A program made the translations under genes and the position numbers. 5,998 nucleotides of DNA from an uncultured Clostridia bacterium. Its GTDB lineage: Bacteria; Bacillota; Clostridia; Monoglobales; Firm-18. Of the stretch, positions 1-4,706 are shown in pieces. Location of the stretch: contig CALDNB010000126.1 of NCBI GenBank assembly GCA_937914775.1, positions 1-5,998 of the forward strand, read 5' to 3'. Below the pieces are notes generated by a model. The model worked only from the letters and a program-made list of their open reading frames with translations, had not been told where the DNA came from and made no database searches. Positions within the stretch are counted from its first letter, which is position 1; each line of letters opens with the position of its first letter.

Positions 1-391
1 ATAAATTCTGCGACGTAATATCTACACGTTGTACCTTAATTGCAGGATTTGCATCTTCGGGCAGCGGAATAAGTTCCACAGGCAGCGTAGTGAAATTCTT
101 GTCAAATATCTGCACGTTTTTAACATCGGTCGTATAATAAAAAGGCTGATAAATTGTTACGTCATAAGTTTCAAAGGGTTGCCCCTCACCGTCGGGGGAT
201 AAAGAATTAACTATATCGGGTGCAGGTAACTTAAAAACATCAGTAAGTCCGCTTTTGTCTGTCTTTAAAATTGCAACAAGACGTCTGTTGCCGTCATCGT
301 CAGTTTTTGTAACTGATACTTGTGCATCGGGCACGGGAATAACCGCACTTGACGAATACGCCCGTACTGCAAAGCCACCTTCAAAAGCCAT
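1..391 (-). CDS. SleC-like spore cortex-lytic enzyme proprotein domain (partial, C-terminus off window)
   Basis: The first 130 residues are visible; the gene continues past the left edge. The start is ATG at 391-389, preceded by a clear GAGGTG ribosome binding site about 7 nt upstream. The N-terminus (FAVRAYSSSAVIPVPDAQVSV, then a DDDGNRRLVAILKTDKSGLT stretch and a LPAPD turn at residues 55-59, YDVTIYQPFYYTTDV at 76-90, and VELIPLPED at 105-113) matches what I know of the N-terminal pro-region of clostridial SleC-type spore cortex-lytic enzymes. That region is a carboxypeptidase-regulatory-like beta-sandwich followed in the full protein by a peptidoglycan-binding or hydrolytic part. The family degrades spore cortex peptidoglycan in germination. 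The catalytic or wall-binding portion is not in the window, so enzyme activity is inferred. No signal peptide is seen, as expected for proteins deposited from the mother cell. It lies 59 nt downstream of thyA with an AT-rich hairpin in the gap. Confidence 0.62.
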   Translation of the reverse strand, partial: MAFEGGFAVRAYSSSAVIPVPDAQVSVTKTDDDGNRRLVAILKTDKSGLTDVFKLPAPDIVNSLSPDGEGQPFETYDVTIYQPFYYTTDVKNVQIFDKNFTTLPVELIPLPEDANPAIKVQRVDITSQNL

Positions 392-402
392 AAAAAAACA
401 CC

Positions 403-429
403 TCTTTCTATATTAATAATATAGAAAGA
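403..429 (-). other. AT-rich perfect inverted repeat between thyA and the SleC-like gene
   Basis: Positions 403-414 and 418-429 are perfectly complementary (12 bp) around a 3-nt loop. On the minus strand the stem ends directly at the GAGGTG ribosome binding site of the SleC-like gene and is followed within a few bases by a run of seven T. It could act as a weak intrinsic terminator after thyA, as an RNA structure modulating translation start of the next gene, or as a protein-binding palindrome. The stem is almost all A-T, so terminator strength would be low. Function is inference. Confidence 0.5.
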
Positions 430-450
430 AGTGATTTAATATGACGACTT

Positions 451-1281
451 TTATATGGCTACGGGAATTTTTACACCTAATGTGTGCGCCTCGTACCCCT
501 CAAGTGCAAAACTTGATAAATCAAACTTGTAAAAATCAGTAATTGATTTGTCCATTACAAATTTCGGTGCGTCAAAGGGTTTCTCAGCAATTACCTGTTC
601 TACCAACGGAATGTGCCTGTCGTAAATATGAGCATCTGCTATTATGTGAACCAATTCGCCCGGGATTAAGCCTGAAACCTGTGCCATCATGTGCACCAGT
701 ACTGCATACTGACAAACGTTCCAGTTGTTAGCCACAAGCATATCCTGTGAACGCTGGTTTAATATGGCGTTTAACTTGTTCCCCGATACGTTGAATGTTA
801 CGCTGTATGCACAAGGGTATAAACCCATCTCGCTTAAATCGTGATGGTTGTATATGTTGGTCATAATACGGCGTGATGTGGGGTTGTTCTTTAAATCGTA
901 CAACACTCTGTCAACCTGGTCAAATTCGCCCTCTTTGTACTTGTGCTTAATTCCCAACTGATAACCGTAGGCTTTGCCGATTGTACCATTTTCGTCTGCC
1001 CAAGAATCCCAGATGTGACTGTTTAAGTTGTTAACATTGTTGTCTTTTTTCTGCCATATCCACAATAACTCGTCTATGCAGTTTTTAAAACCCGTTTTAC
1101 GTAGTGTGGTAATTGGAAATTCCTCCTGTAAATCGTATCTGTTTACAAGACAGAATTTTTTAATTGTGTGTGCAGGTGTACCGTCCTCCCATTTCGGACG
1201 CACGTCGTAATCCGTGTCCCATACACCGTTTGTTAATATCTCTTTGCAGTTTTCAATAAATATCTTGTCTGCTATACTCAT
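451..1281 (-). CDS. thyA: Thymidylate synthase (ThyA, Bacillus/phi3T-like subfamily)
   Basis: Cytosolic enzyme converting dUMP and 5,10-methylenetetrahydrofolate to dTMP and dihydrofolate. The 276-residue length is normal for the family. Visible hallmarks are DVRPKWEDGTPAHT at residues 26-39, ELLWIWQ at 71-77, HIWDSWADENGTIGKAYGYQ at 89-108, RR at 137-138, the catalytic cysteine in LYPCAY (Cys157), NQRSQD at 175-180 (phosphate-binding Arg177-Ser178, Asp180), Asn188 and the DAHIYDRH substrate motif at 216-223 (His218, Tyr220). The N-terminal DVR-x-KW-DGTPAHT form and HIYDRH resemble the B. subtilis ThyA type rather than the E. coli type. The start ATG has AAGGAAG about 8 nt upstream. The gene begins 22 nt after the stop of stalk-protein paralog 1, so it is probably cotranscribed with it. 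No dihydrofolate reductase gene is seen beside it. Confidence 0.95.
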   Translation of the reverse strand: MSIADKIFIENCKEILTNGVWDTDYDVRPKWEDGTPAHTIKKFCLVNRYDLQEEFPITTLRKTGFKNCIDELLWIWQKKDNNVNNLNSHIWDSWADENGTIGKAYGYQLGIKHKYKEGEFDQVDRVLYDLKNNPTSRRIMTNIYNHHDLSEMGLYPCAYSVTFNVSGNKLNAILNQRSQDMLVANNWNVCQYAVLVHMMAQVSGLIPGELVHIIADAHIYDRHIPLVEQVIAEKPFDAPKFVMDKSITDFYKFDLSSFALEGYEAHTLGVKIPVAI

Positions 1282-1303
1282 ATTTCACACTTCCTTCTGT
1301 TAC

Positions 1304-2404
1304 TTAACGGTCATACATTTCGACTGTCGCGTTCCCGTCAATAACTTCATCTATTGCGCCTAAAAACGTTTCCTCATCTTCCTCTGTAAGTGCACCGTAA
1401 TCTCCACCCTGAGTTTTCGTAAACTCACTGAAAATCCATTCACTGTATCCTGTGTCGTCCTCATAATCATTTGCCGTAAAATATCTTAAACCGCCGTTAA
1501 TGGGCACAACAGCAATATATTTCGTTGCAATCTCAACCTTTTTCCCGTATTGATAATCAAGGAAATCAATTAATAAAACTGTTTTTCCACCCGGGGTTTT
1601 ATCGTATTTACATGTGAAATTGTCCTCTGCCCTCATACCCAGTTGTTGCAGTAATCCTCTGTATGTATCCACAATAGTCTGACTGTCAGCACCTTCTAAT
1701 GCATCAAAATTATATGTATAGTTAGATGCTAACTGTATTTTGTTAATTGTGTTCGCAACATACAGATCCCACAACAGTTCTATTCCGCTGCATAGCGCTT
1801 CGTCCCTGTTTTCAAGAAATGGCGCAAGTCCATTTGCCTCAACAAATAAATCATCAGGAAGATGCTGATAACTGAAGAAAAATCTGGCATTGAATTTTTC
1901 ATCTTTTACCACCTGGGCGTCCCCAGGATGTAACTGCCATGCTTCATATACTTTCTGGGGAGTATTTGCCCCCTCTTTGCTTATTATAATAACTCTCCAT
2001 AAATCTTCATTCCAGTCAACTTTTGCCTGAAGGCCCTCAGAAACTGCTCTTGCAGGTACAAGTGTTCTTCCGTCAATAAGTTGTGCAGGAACGTCAAGGG
2101 GTACTGATTTTGAATTGATAAACATTTCGTATTTTCCGATGCTGATTTCTATTTTGATGTCGCCTTTAACAGCAATGGCTGTTCTCGTTTCGTCTATCCA
2201 GTCAACTGTCGCACCAAGAGACTCGAAAATTTTCCTCATAGGCACAAGTGTACGCCCGTTATCAATAATCGGGTTAACGTCAAATTCCAACTGATTGCCG
2301 TCAAGGTGTACAGTTACAGGCTTGTCACCTGCGGATACATTAATGCTTAAAGTAATAAGCATTACAAACATAAGTACTGTTGAAATAATCCTTTTGATTT
2401 TCAT
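1304..2404 (-). CDS. Exported copper amine oxidase N-terminal-like (stalk domain) protein, paralog 1
   Basis: A 366-residue predicted secreted or surface protein. The chosen start, ATG at 2404, gives a classic signal peptide (MKIKRIIS, a hydrophobic core at residues 9-22, cleavage after VSA at 23-25) and has a GAAAGAG ribosome binding site 10 nt upstream. Residues about 30-145 form the copper amine oxidase N-terminal-like fold, with two sub-repeats marked by IIDNGRTLVPMRKIFESLGA and QLIDGRTLVPARAVSEGL. This domain is common on clostridial surface proteins; it binds no copper as far as known and is viewed as a cell-wall stalk. Residues about 150-366 are a domain I do not recognise (motifs SNYTYNFDAL, KTVLLIDF, KYIAVVP, RYFTAND), shared with paralog 2 at lower identity. 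The frame stays open upstream to 2590, but that stretch is hairpin array and overlaps the four-helix gene, so it is not counted as coding. Its ribosome binding site lies in an 18-bp direct repeat. Confidence 0.88.
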   Translation of the reverse strand: MKIKRIISTVLMFVMLITLSINVSAGDKPVTVHLDGNQLEFDVNPIIDNGRTLVPMRKIFESLGATVDWIDETRTAIAVKGDIKIEISIGKYEMFINSKSVPLDVPAQLIDGRTLVPARAVSEGLQAKVDWNEDLWRVIIISKEGANTPQKVYEAWQLHPGDAQVVKDEKFNARFFFSYQHLPDDLFVEANGLAPFLENRDEALCSGIELLWDLYVANTINKIQLASNYTYNFDALEGADSQTIVDTYRGLLQQLGMRAEDNFTCKYDKTPGGKTVLLIDFLDYQYGKKVEIATKYIAVVPINGGLRYFTANDYEDDTGYSEWIFSEFTKTQGGDYGALTEEDEETFLGAIDEVIDGNATVEMYDR

Positions 2405-2412
2405 TTTTGTCA

Positions 2413-2430
2413 CACTCTTTCTTTTGTATA
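2413..2430. repeat. 18-bp direct repeat, left copy (probable target-site duplication)
   Basis: Plus strand cactctttcttttgtata, identical to 3046-3063. It sits immediately outside hairpin array A and contains, on the minus strand, the GAAAGAG ribosome binding site of stalk paralog 1. The two copies exactly bracket the four-helix-bundle element. A target-site duplication is the simplest reading; 18 bp is long for most DNA transposons. Confidence 0.85.
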
Positions 2431-2431
2431 A

Positions 2432-2545
2432 TGAATTGACAACTACCGTTGTCGTGAATTGGCTTACGCCATGAATTCTCGCTTTCGCTTCCGTGAATTG
2501 AATTTCTTTGAAATTCATTTCGGTTGAAAACCGTTTGCGGTTTTC
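2432..2545 (-). repeat. Mini-hairpin array A (left end of the element)
   Basis: Read on the minus strand from the gene outward. First comes an 8-bp stem with a 4-nt loop (GAAAACCG/CGGTTTTC, 2526-2545), starting 4 nt after the four-helix stop codon. An 8-nt linker (2518-2525) follows. Then come TGAATTTC/GAAATTCA (8 bp, loop 3, 2499-2517), a 17-nt unit with no good stem (2477-2493, degenerate), TGGC/GCCA (4 bp, loop 4, 2460-2471) and GACAAC/GTTGTC (6 bp, loop 4, 2438-2453). The last four units are spaced by the constant 5-nt linker ATTCA (TGAAT on plus). The spacing matches arrays B and C while the stem sequences are different. Confidence 0.85.
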
Positions 2546-2549
2546 TTGA

Positions 2550-2906
2550 TTAACAATTATTGCCTTTTGCAGTATTAATTGAAGAAACAAGAAGTGTTCT
2601 TATTTTACTACATTTTGCAAACAAATCATCGTACTCAGTATTTGTTATTATGTTTGTTTCTTTAAAAATATCTAACCAATAATCACTTTCATAACATTCC
2701 TTTAGGGCAATTTGAAACTTGTTTATAAAATCTGCTTTGCTTGACGCATAATTAGCTTCGTGAATATTGGCACCAATACTTGTCCCGCTTCTTAAAAGTT
2801 GATTTATTAAAACCGTTTCCTTTTTGTTATGTTTTATCTCTGTACAAAGATTCACGATATCAACCGCAAATTGTTTTGACAAAATTAATAATTTGTTATC
2901 TTTCAT
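2550..2906 (-). CDS. Four-helix-bundle protein (23S rRNA intervening-sequence protein / Avd-like family)
   Basis: A 118-residue protein with the family's usual length and signature: LLRSGTSIGANIHEA at residues 37-51 and DFINKFQIALKECYESDYWL at 59-78, in an all-helical, amphipathic context. The family was first seen as small ORFs inside 23S rRNA intervening sequences. Its relative Avd is the reverse-transcriptase accessory protein of diversity-generating retroelements. The biochemical role of stand-alone members is not established; nucleic-acid binding through a basic oligomer surface is plausible. Start ATG 2906 has GGAGAG about 5 nt upstream. The stop is 4 nt from the long stem of array A, and the start is about 22 nt from that of array B, so the gene is tightly fitted between the arrays. 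No rRNA or reverse transcriptase sequence surrounds it. No convincing promoter was found within the element; readthrough from stalk paralog 2 is likely. Confidence 0.9.
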   Translation of the reverse strand: MKDNKLLILSKQFAVDIVNLCTEIKHNKKETVLINQLLRSGTSIGANIHEANYASSKADFINKFQIALKECYESDYWLDIFKETNIITNTEYDDLFAKCSKIRTLLVSSINTAKGNNC

Positions 2907-2927
2907 ATGAACTCTCCAATTTAAACT

Positions 2928-3033
2928 GAAAAACGCCCGCGTTTTTCTTCTTTAATGCACGATAGTGCAATTCATGAGACGATAGTCTCAATTCATGAAA
3001 TCTATGATTTCAATTCATGCCGAAGGCAATTCA
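2928..3033 (+). repeat. Mini-hairpin array B (right end of the element)
   Basis: Read on the plus strand from the gene outward. An 8-bp stem GAAAAACG/CGTTTTTC with loop cccg (2928-2947) is followed by an 8-nt linker (2948-2955). Then come TGCAC-gata-GTGCA (2956-2969), TGAGAC-gata-GTCTCA (2975-2990), TGAAATC-tat-GATTTCA (2996-3012) and TGCC-gaa-GGCA (3018-3028). These are separated and ended by the 5-nt linker ATTCA. All stems are perfect. The order and spacing are the same as array C, and it is the inverted counterpart of array A across the four-helix gene. Confidence 0.92.
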
Positions 3034-3045
3034 CTTACTCATAAT

Positions 3046-3063
3046 CACTCTTTCTTTTGTATA
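3046..3063. repeat. 18-bp direct repeat, right copy (probable target-site duplication)
   Basis: A perfect second copy of 2413-2430, same orientation. It begins 12 nt beyond the end of array B and ends 3 nt before the stop codon of stalk paralog 2 (3067-3069), so in minus-strand terms it is the start of that gene's 3' flank. It carries a now unused copy of the GAAAGAG ribosome binding site. Confidence 0.85.
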
Positions 3064-3066
3064 TTG

Positions 3067-4185
3067 TTATTTGCCGAATATCGTAAACCGTGTATCGGCT
3101 TCCTCGTCGATAACACCATCAATTTTATCAAAAAATGCTGTTTTTGTGTTTTCCTTGATTACACCATAGTTCCCTCTTCCTGTCTCTTTAATTTCTCCAA
3201 GTATCCAGTCCCCCTCTTGTGCATCAGATAAATCCAATGGTGATATTTCTGCTGTGAAATATCTGCATCGACCCCCGTCGGGCACTATGGCTATGTACTT
3301 GGAAACCATTACAAGAGGAGCATCAAATTCGGTGCGGTAAAAATCAATAAGTAAAACCGTTTTTCTTTTTGGCGTCATATCAAAGGATACTTCAAAATTT
3401 GCCGCAGAATTTACGCCCAGTTCTTTTAAAAGACCGCCGTATATTTCAATAGACTTCTTTTCGTCTTTTAGTGTGTTAACTTCCTCTAAATTATATGTAT
3501 ATTCCGAATTGTCCTGTGTAGCTAAAATACCTGCCGCCCAGAATAAATCCCATGTAAGATTCGGTATGTCAAAAACAGCGCTGTCCTTTTTGTCGATAAG
3601 AAATGCAAGTTCCTTTGACACGGGATGAATCTGCTCGGGCAACATTATCTGCTCATAGGCATATCGGTAAGAATATTCGTCCTTTATTAATTTTTCCTTG
3701 TCTGTCGGGTGTAACTCTCTTATGTCATATACATCTTTTTCGACTTCAGCGCCCTCTTTGCTGGTTATAATAACTCTCCATAAATCTTCGTTCCAGTCAA
3801 CTTTTGCTTTAAGTCCCTCAGAAACTGCTCTTGCAGGTACAAGTGTTCTTCCGTCAATAAGTTGTGCAGGAACGTCAAGGGGTACTGATTTTGAATTGAT
3901 AAACATTTCGTATTTTCCGATGCTGATTTCTATTTTGATGTCGCCTTTAACAGCAATGGCTGTTCTCGTTTCGTCTATCCAGTCAACCGTAGCACCAAGA
4001 GACTCGAAGATTTTCCTCATAGGCACAAGTGTACGCCCGTTGTCAATAATCGGGTTAACATCAAATTCCAACTGATTGCCGTCAAGATATACGGTTACAG
4101 GCTTGTCACCTGCAGATACATTAATACTTAAAGTAATAAGCATTACAAGCATAAGCGCTGTTGAAATAATTCTTCTTGTTTTCAT
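3067..4185 (-). CDS. Exported copper amine oxidase N-terminal-like (stalk domain) protein, paralog 2
   Basis: A 372-residue predicted secreted or surface protein. The start chosen is ATG at 4185, giving the signal peptide MKTRRIIS plus a hydrophobic core and VSA cleavage site near residue 25. A GTG three codons upstream (4194) is possible but sits only about 3 nt from the AAAGAAAG box. Residues about 30-145 repeat the two stalk sub-motifs (DNGRTLVPMRKIFESLGA and IDGRTLVPARAVSEGL) almost unchanged from paralog 1. The C-terminal half (about 150-372) is homologous to that of paralog 1 but much diverged; shared landmarks are LHP, TWDLFWAA versus LWDLYVA, SEYTYN, GLLKELG, KTVLLIDF, KYIAIVP and RYFTA. 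Its function is unknown. It is first in the minus-strand unit, transcribed from the promoter at 4223-4251. Before the element inserted, it was followed 29 nt later by paralog 1. Confidence 0.88.
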   Translation of the reverse strand: MKTRRIISTALMLVMLITLSINVSAGDKPVTVYLDGNQLEFDVNPIIDNGRTLVPMRKIFESLGATVDWIDETRTAIAVKGDIKIEISIGKYEMFINSKSVPLDVPAQLIDGRTLVPARAVSEGLKAKVDWNEDLWRVIITSKEGAEVEKDVYDIRELHPTDKEKLIKDEYSYRYAYEQIMLPEQIHPVSKELAFLIDKKDSAVFDIPNLTWDLFWAAGILATQDNSEYTYNLEEVNTLKDEKKSIEIYGGLLKELGVNSAANFEVSFDMTPKRKTVLLIDFYRTEFDAPLVMVSKYIAIVPDGGRCRYFTAEISPLDLSDAQEGDWILGEIKETGRGNYGVIKENTKTAFFDKIDGVIDEEADTRFTIFGK

Positions 4186-4222
4186 TTTTGTCACTTGCTT
4201 TCTTTAATTTTTACTTAAAATT

Positions 4223-4251
4223 ATTATACTACACAAGTTATCAAAAATCAA
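4223..4251 (-). promoter_or_regulatory. Sigma-A-type promoter for stalk paralog 2 and downstream genes
   Basis: On the minus strand, TTGATT (4251-4246) and a perfect TATAAT (4228-4223) are separated by 17 nt. The expected transcript start near 4216 leaves a leader of about 30 nt before ATG 4185. The surrounding DNA is very AT-rich, so chance matches are easier, but spacing and position fit well. Confidence 0.65.
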
Positions 4252-4269
4252 TAAATTCATGCTTAACAT

Positions 4270-4298
4270 TTGACAAAAAAATATAAATAAAGTAAAAT
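4270..4298 (+). promoter_or_regulatory. Sigma-A-type promoter for the small cysteine-rich gene
   Basis: A perfect TTGACA (4270-4275), then 17 nt, then TAAAAT (4293-4298, five of six to TATAAT). The predicted transcript start is near 4305, just before the GGGTGA ribosome binding site and ATG 4318, giving a very short leader. It is divergent from the promoter at 4223-4251, with 18 nt between the two -35 boxes. Confidence 0.7.
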
Positions 4299-4317
4299 TA
4301 TTTTGGGTGATGAATTT

Positions 4318-4494
4318 ATGAAAGCAAATTGCGAATACTGTATGAATTATTATTACGATGAAGAATATGAGTGTATGTGCTGTGCGATAAACTTAGACCA
4401 GGACGAACTGGCAAGTTTTATGGCAGACAGATTTGACGATTGCCCCTATTTCAGAATGGGCGATGAATATACAATCGTGCGGAAGCAGAATTAA
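4318..4494 (+). CDS. Small cysteine-rich protein, DUF6472-like
   Basis: A 58-residue cytosolic protein. The start is placed at ATG 4318 because GGGTGA lies 7 nt upstream and the family begins MKANCEYC. An in-frame TTG at 4303 would fall on the predicted transcript start. Visible features are CxxC at residues 5-8, an acidic-aromatic run YYYDEEYEC (11-19), Cys21-Cys22, NLDQDE (25-30), DCPYF (41-45) and the tail GDEYTIVRKQN (48-58). The cysteine spacing (5, 8, about 22, 42) suggests a small metal-binding knuckle; this is inference. The pattern matches what I recall of DUF6472, small proteins widespread in Clostridia with no known function. It has its own promoter; an intrinsic terminator lies downstream beyond a hairpin array. 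Confidence 0.8.
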   Translation: MKANCEYCMNYYYDEEYECMCCAINLDQDELASFMADRFDDCPYFRMGDEYTIVRKQN

Positions 4495-4506
4495 TTTTTG
4501 TTGTTT

Positions 4507-4610
4507 GAAAAACGCCCTCGTTTTTCTTCATTAATGCACAACGTGCAATTCATGAGCCATTGGCTCAATTCATGAAATCCCTGATTTCAATTAATGCCAA
4601 AGGCAATTCA
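4507..4610 (+). repeat. Mini-hairpin array C (solo copy)
   Basis: It has the same plan as array B on the plus strand: GAAAAACG/CGTTTTTC with loop ccct (4507-4526), an 8-nt linker (4527-4534), TGCAC-aac-GTGCA (4535-4547), TGAGCC-att-GGCTCA (4553-4567), TGAAATC-cct-GATTTCA (4573-4589) and TGCC-aaa-GGCA (4595-4605). The linkers are ATTCA, with one ATTAA at 4590-4594. Compared with B, loops vary while stems are kept, and the one stem difference (TGAGAC to TGAGCC) is compensated on the other arm. It starts 12 nt after the stop codon of the cysteine-rich gene, with no four-helix gene and no partner array. I found no flanking direct repeat. Its first A/T-rich stem might act as a weak terminator for that gene. 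Confidence 0.92.
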
Positions 4611-4622
4611 TTAAATATAAAG

Positions 4623-4665
4623 AAAGAACCCCGCCGCAAAGGGGAATTGCGGCAGGGTTCTTTTT
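4623..4665. terminator. Bidirectional rho-independent terminator
   Basis: AAAGAACCC (4623-4631) pairs with GGGTTCTTT (4655-4663), and GCCGCAA (4633-4639) pairs with TTGCGGC (4647-4653), with a single C/A mismatch and a 7-nt loop. It is followed by T on the plus strand and by a T-rich stretch on the minus strand. It lies between converging genes, the plus-strand cysteine-rich gene and the minus-strand dockerin gene, and can end both transcripts. Confidence 0.9.
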
Positions 4666-4687
4666 ATTGTTTAAACGTTAGTTTAAT

Positions 4688-4706
4688 AACTAATTGTCTA
4701 TTAGTT
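4688..4706 (-). other. Small hairpin overlapping the dockerin gene stop codon
   Basis: AACTAAT (4688-4694) and ATTAGTT (4700-4706) form a perfect 7-bp stem with a 5-nt loop spanning the stop codon at 4701-4703. It is AT-only except for one pair and may be a chance structure or a weak mRNA 3' element ahead of the strong terminator. Confidence 0.3.

Larger units (their letters stand above)
2431..3045 (-). mobile_element. Putative small mobile element: hairpin array - four-helix-bundle gene - inverted hairpin array
   Basis: A 615-bp unit lies between perfect 18-bp direct repeats. It contains one gene (2550-2906, minus) and two structured ends: array A (2432-2545) and array B (2928-3033). The arrays are in opposite orientation, each with its longest stem next to the gene and its small hairpins facing outward. 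Deleting the element and one repeat copy leaves 29 nt between stalk paralog 2 and paralog 1, a normal intra-operon gap with one ribosome binding site. Left of the array there is one base before the repeat; on the right there are 12 extra bases (3034-3045). No transposase, recombinase or reverse transcriptase is encoded, so the element is either non-autonomous or uses the four-helix protein and host factors. Insertion is well supported by the repeat; mobility mechanism is inference. Confidence 0.7.

Noticed and set aside
543..1210. Plus-strand open frames within thyA
   Set aside because: They are antisense shadows of a well-supported thyA gene, with no ribosome binding site or recognisable protein features. 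The same applies to plus-strand frames at 2995-3231, 3698-4075 and 5454-5654.
2405..2590. N-terminal extension of stalk paralog 1 by 62 codons to an ATG at 2590
   Set aside because: The stretch translates hairpin array A and overlaps the end of the four-helix gene. It would bury the signal peptide internally, and paralog 2 starts at the equivalent MK-(I/T)-(K/R)-R position.
2928..3033. CRISPR array
   Set aside because: The only constant part is a 5-nt linker plus stem feet. The units are 11-20 nt self-complementary hairpins, not spacers between 25-40 nt direct repeats, and no cas genes are present.
2431..3045. 23S rRNA intervening sequence
   Set aside because: The four-helix family is known from such insertions, but the flanks here are protein-coding genes and no rRNA sequence is present.
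2431..3045. Integron attC site or REP/RAYT element
   Set aside because: There are no attC-like R and L boxes, no integrase, and no Y1/HUH transposase. The hairpins are much smaller and more regularly spaced than REP pairs.
4303..4317. TTG start for the small cysteine-rich gene
   Set aside because: It coincides with the predicted transcript start and would include the ribosome binding site GGGTGA in the coding region. ATG 4318 gives the expected family N-terminus.
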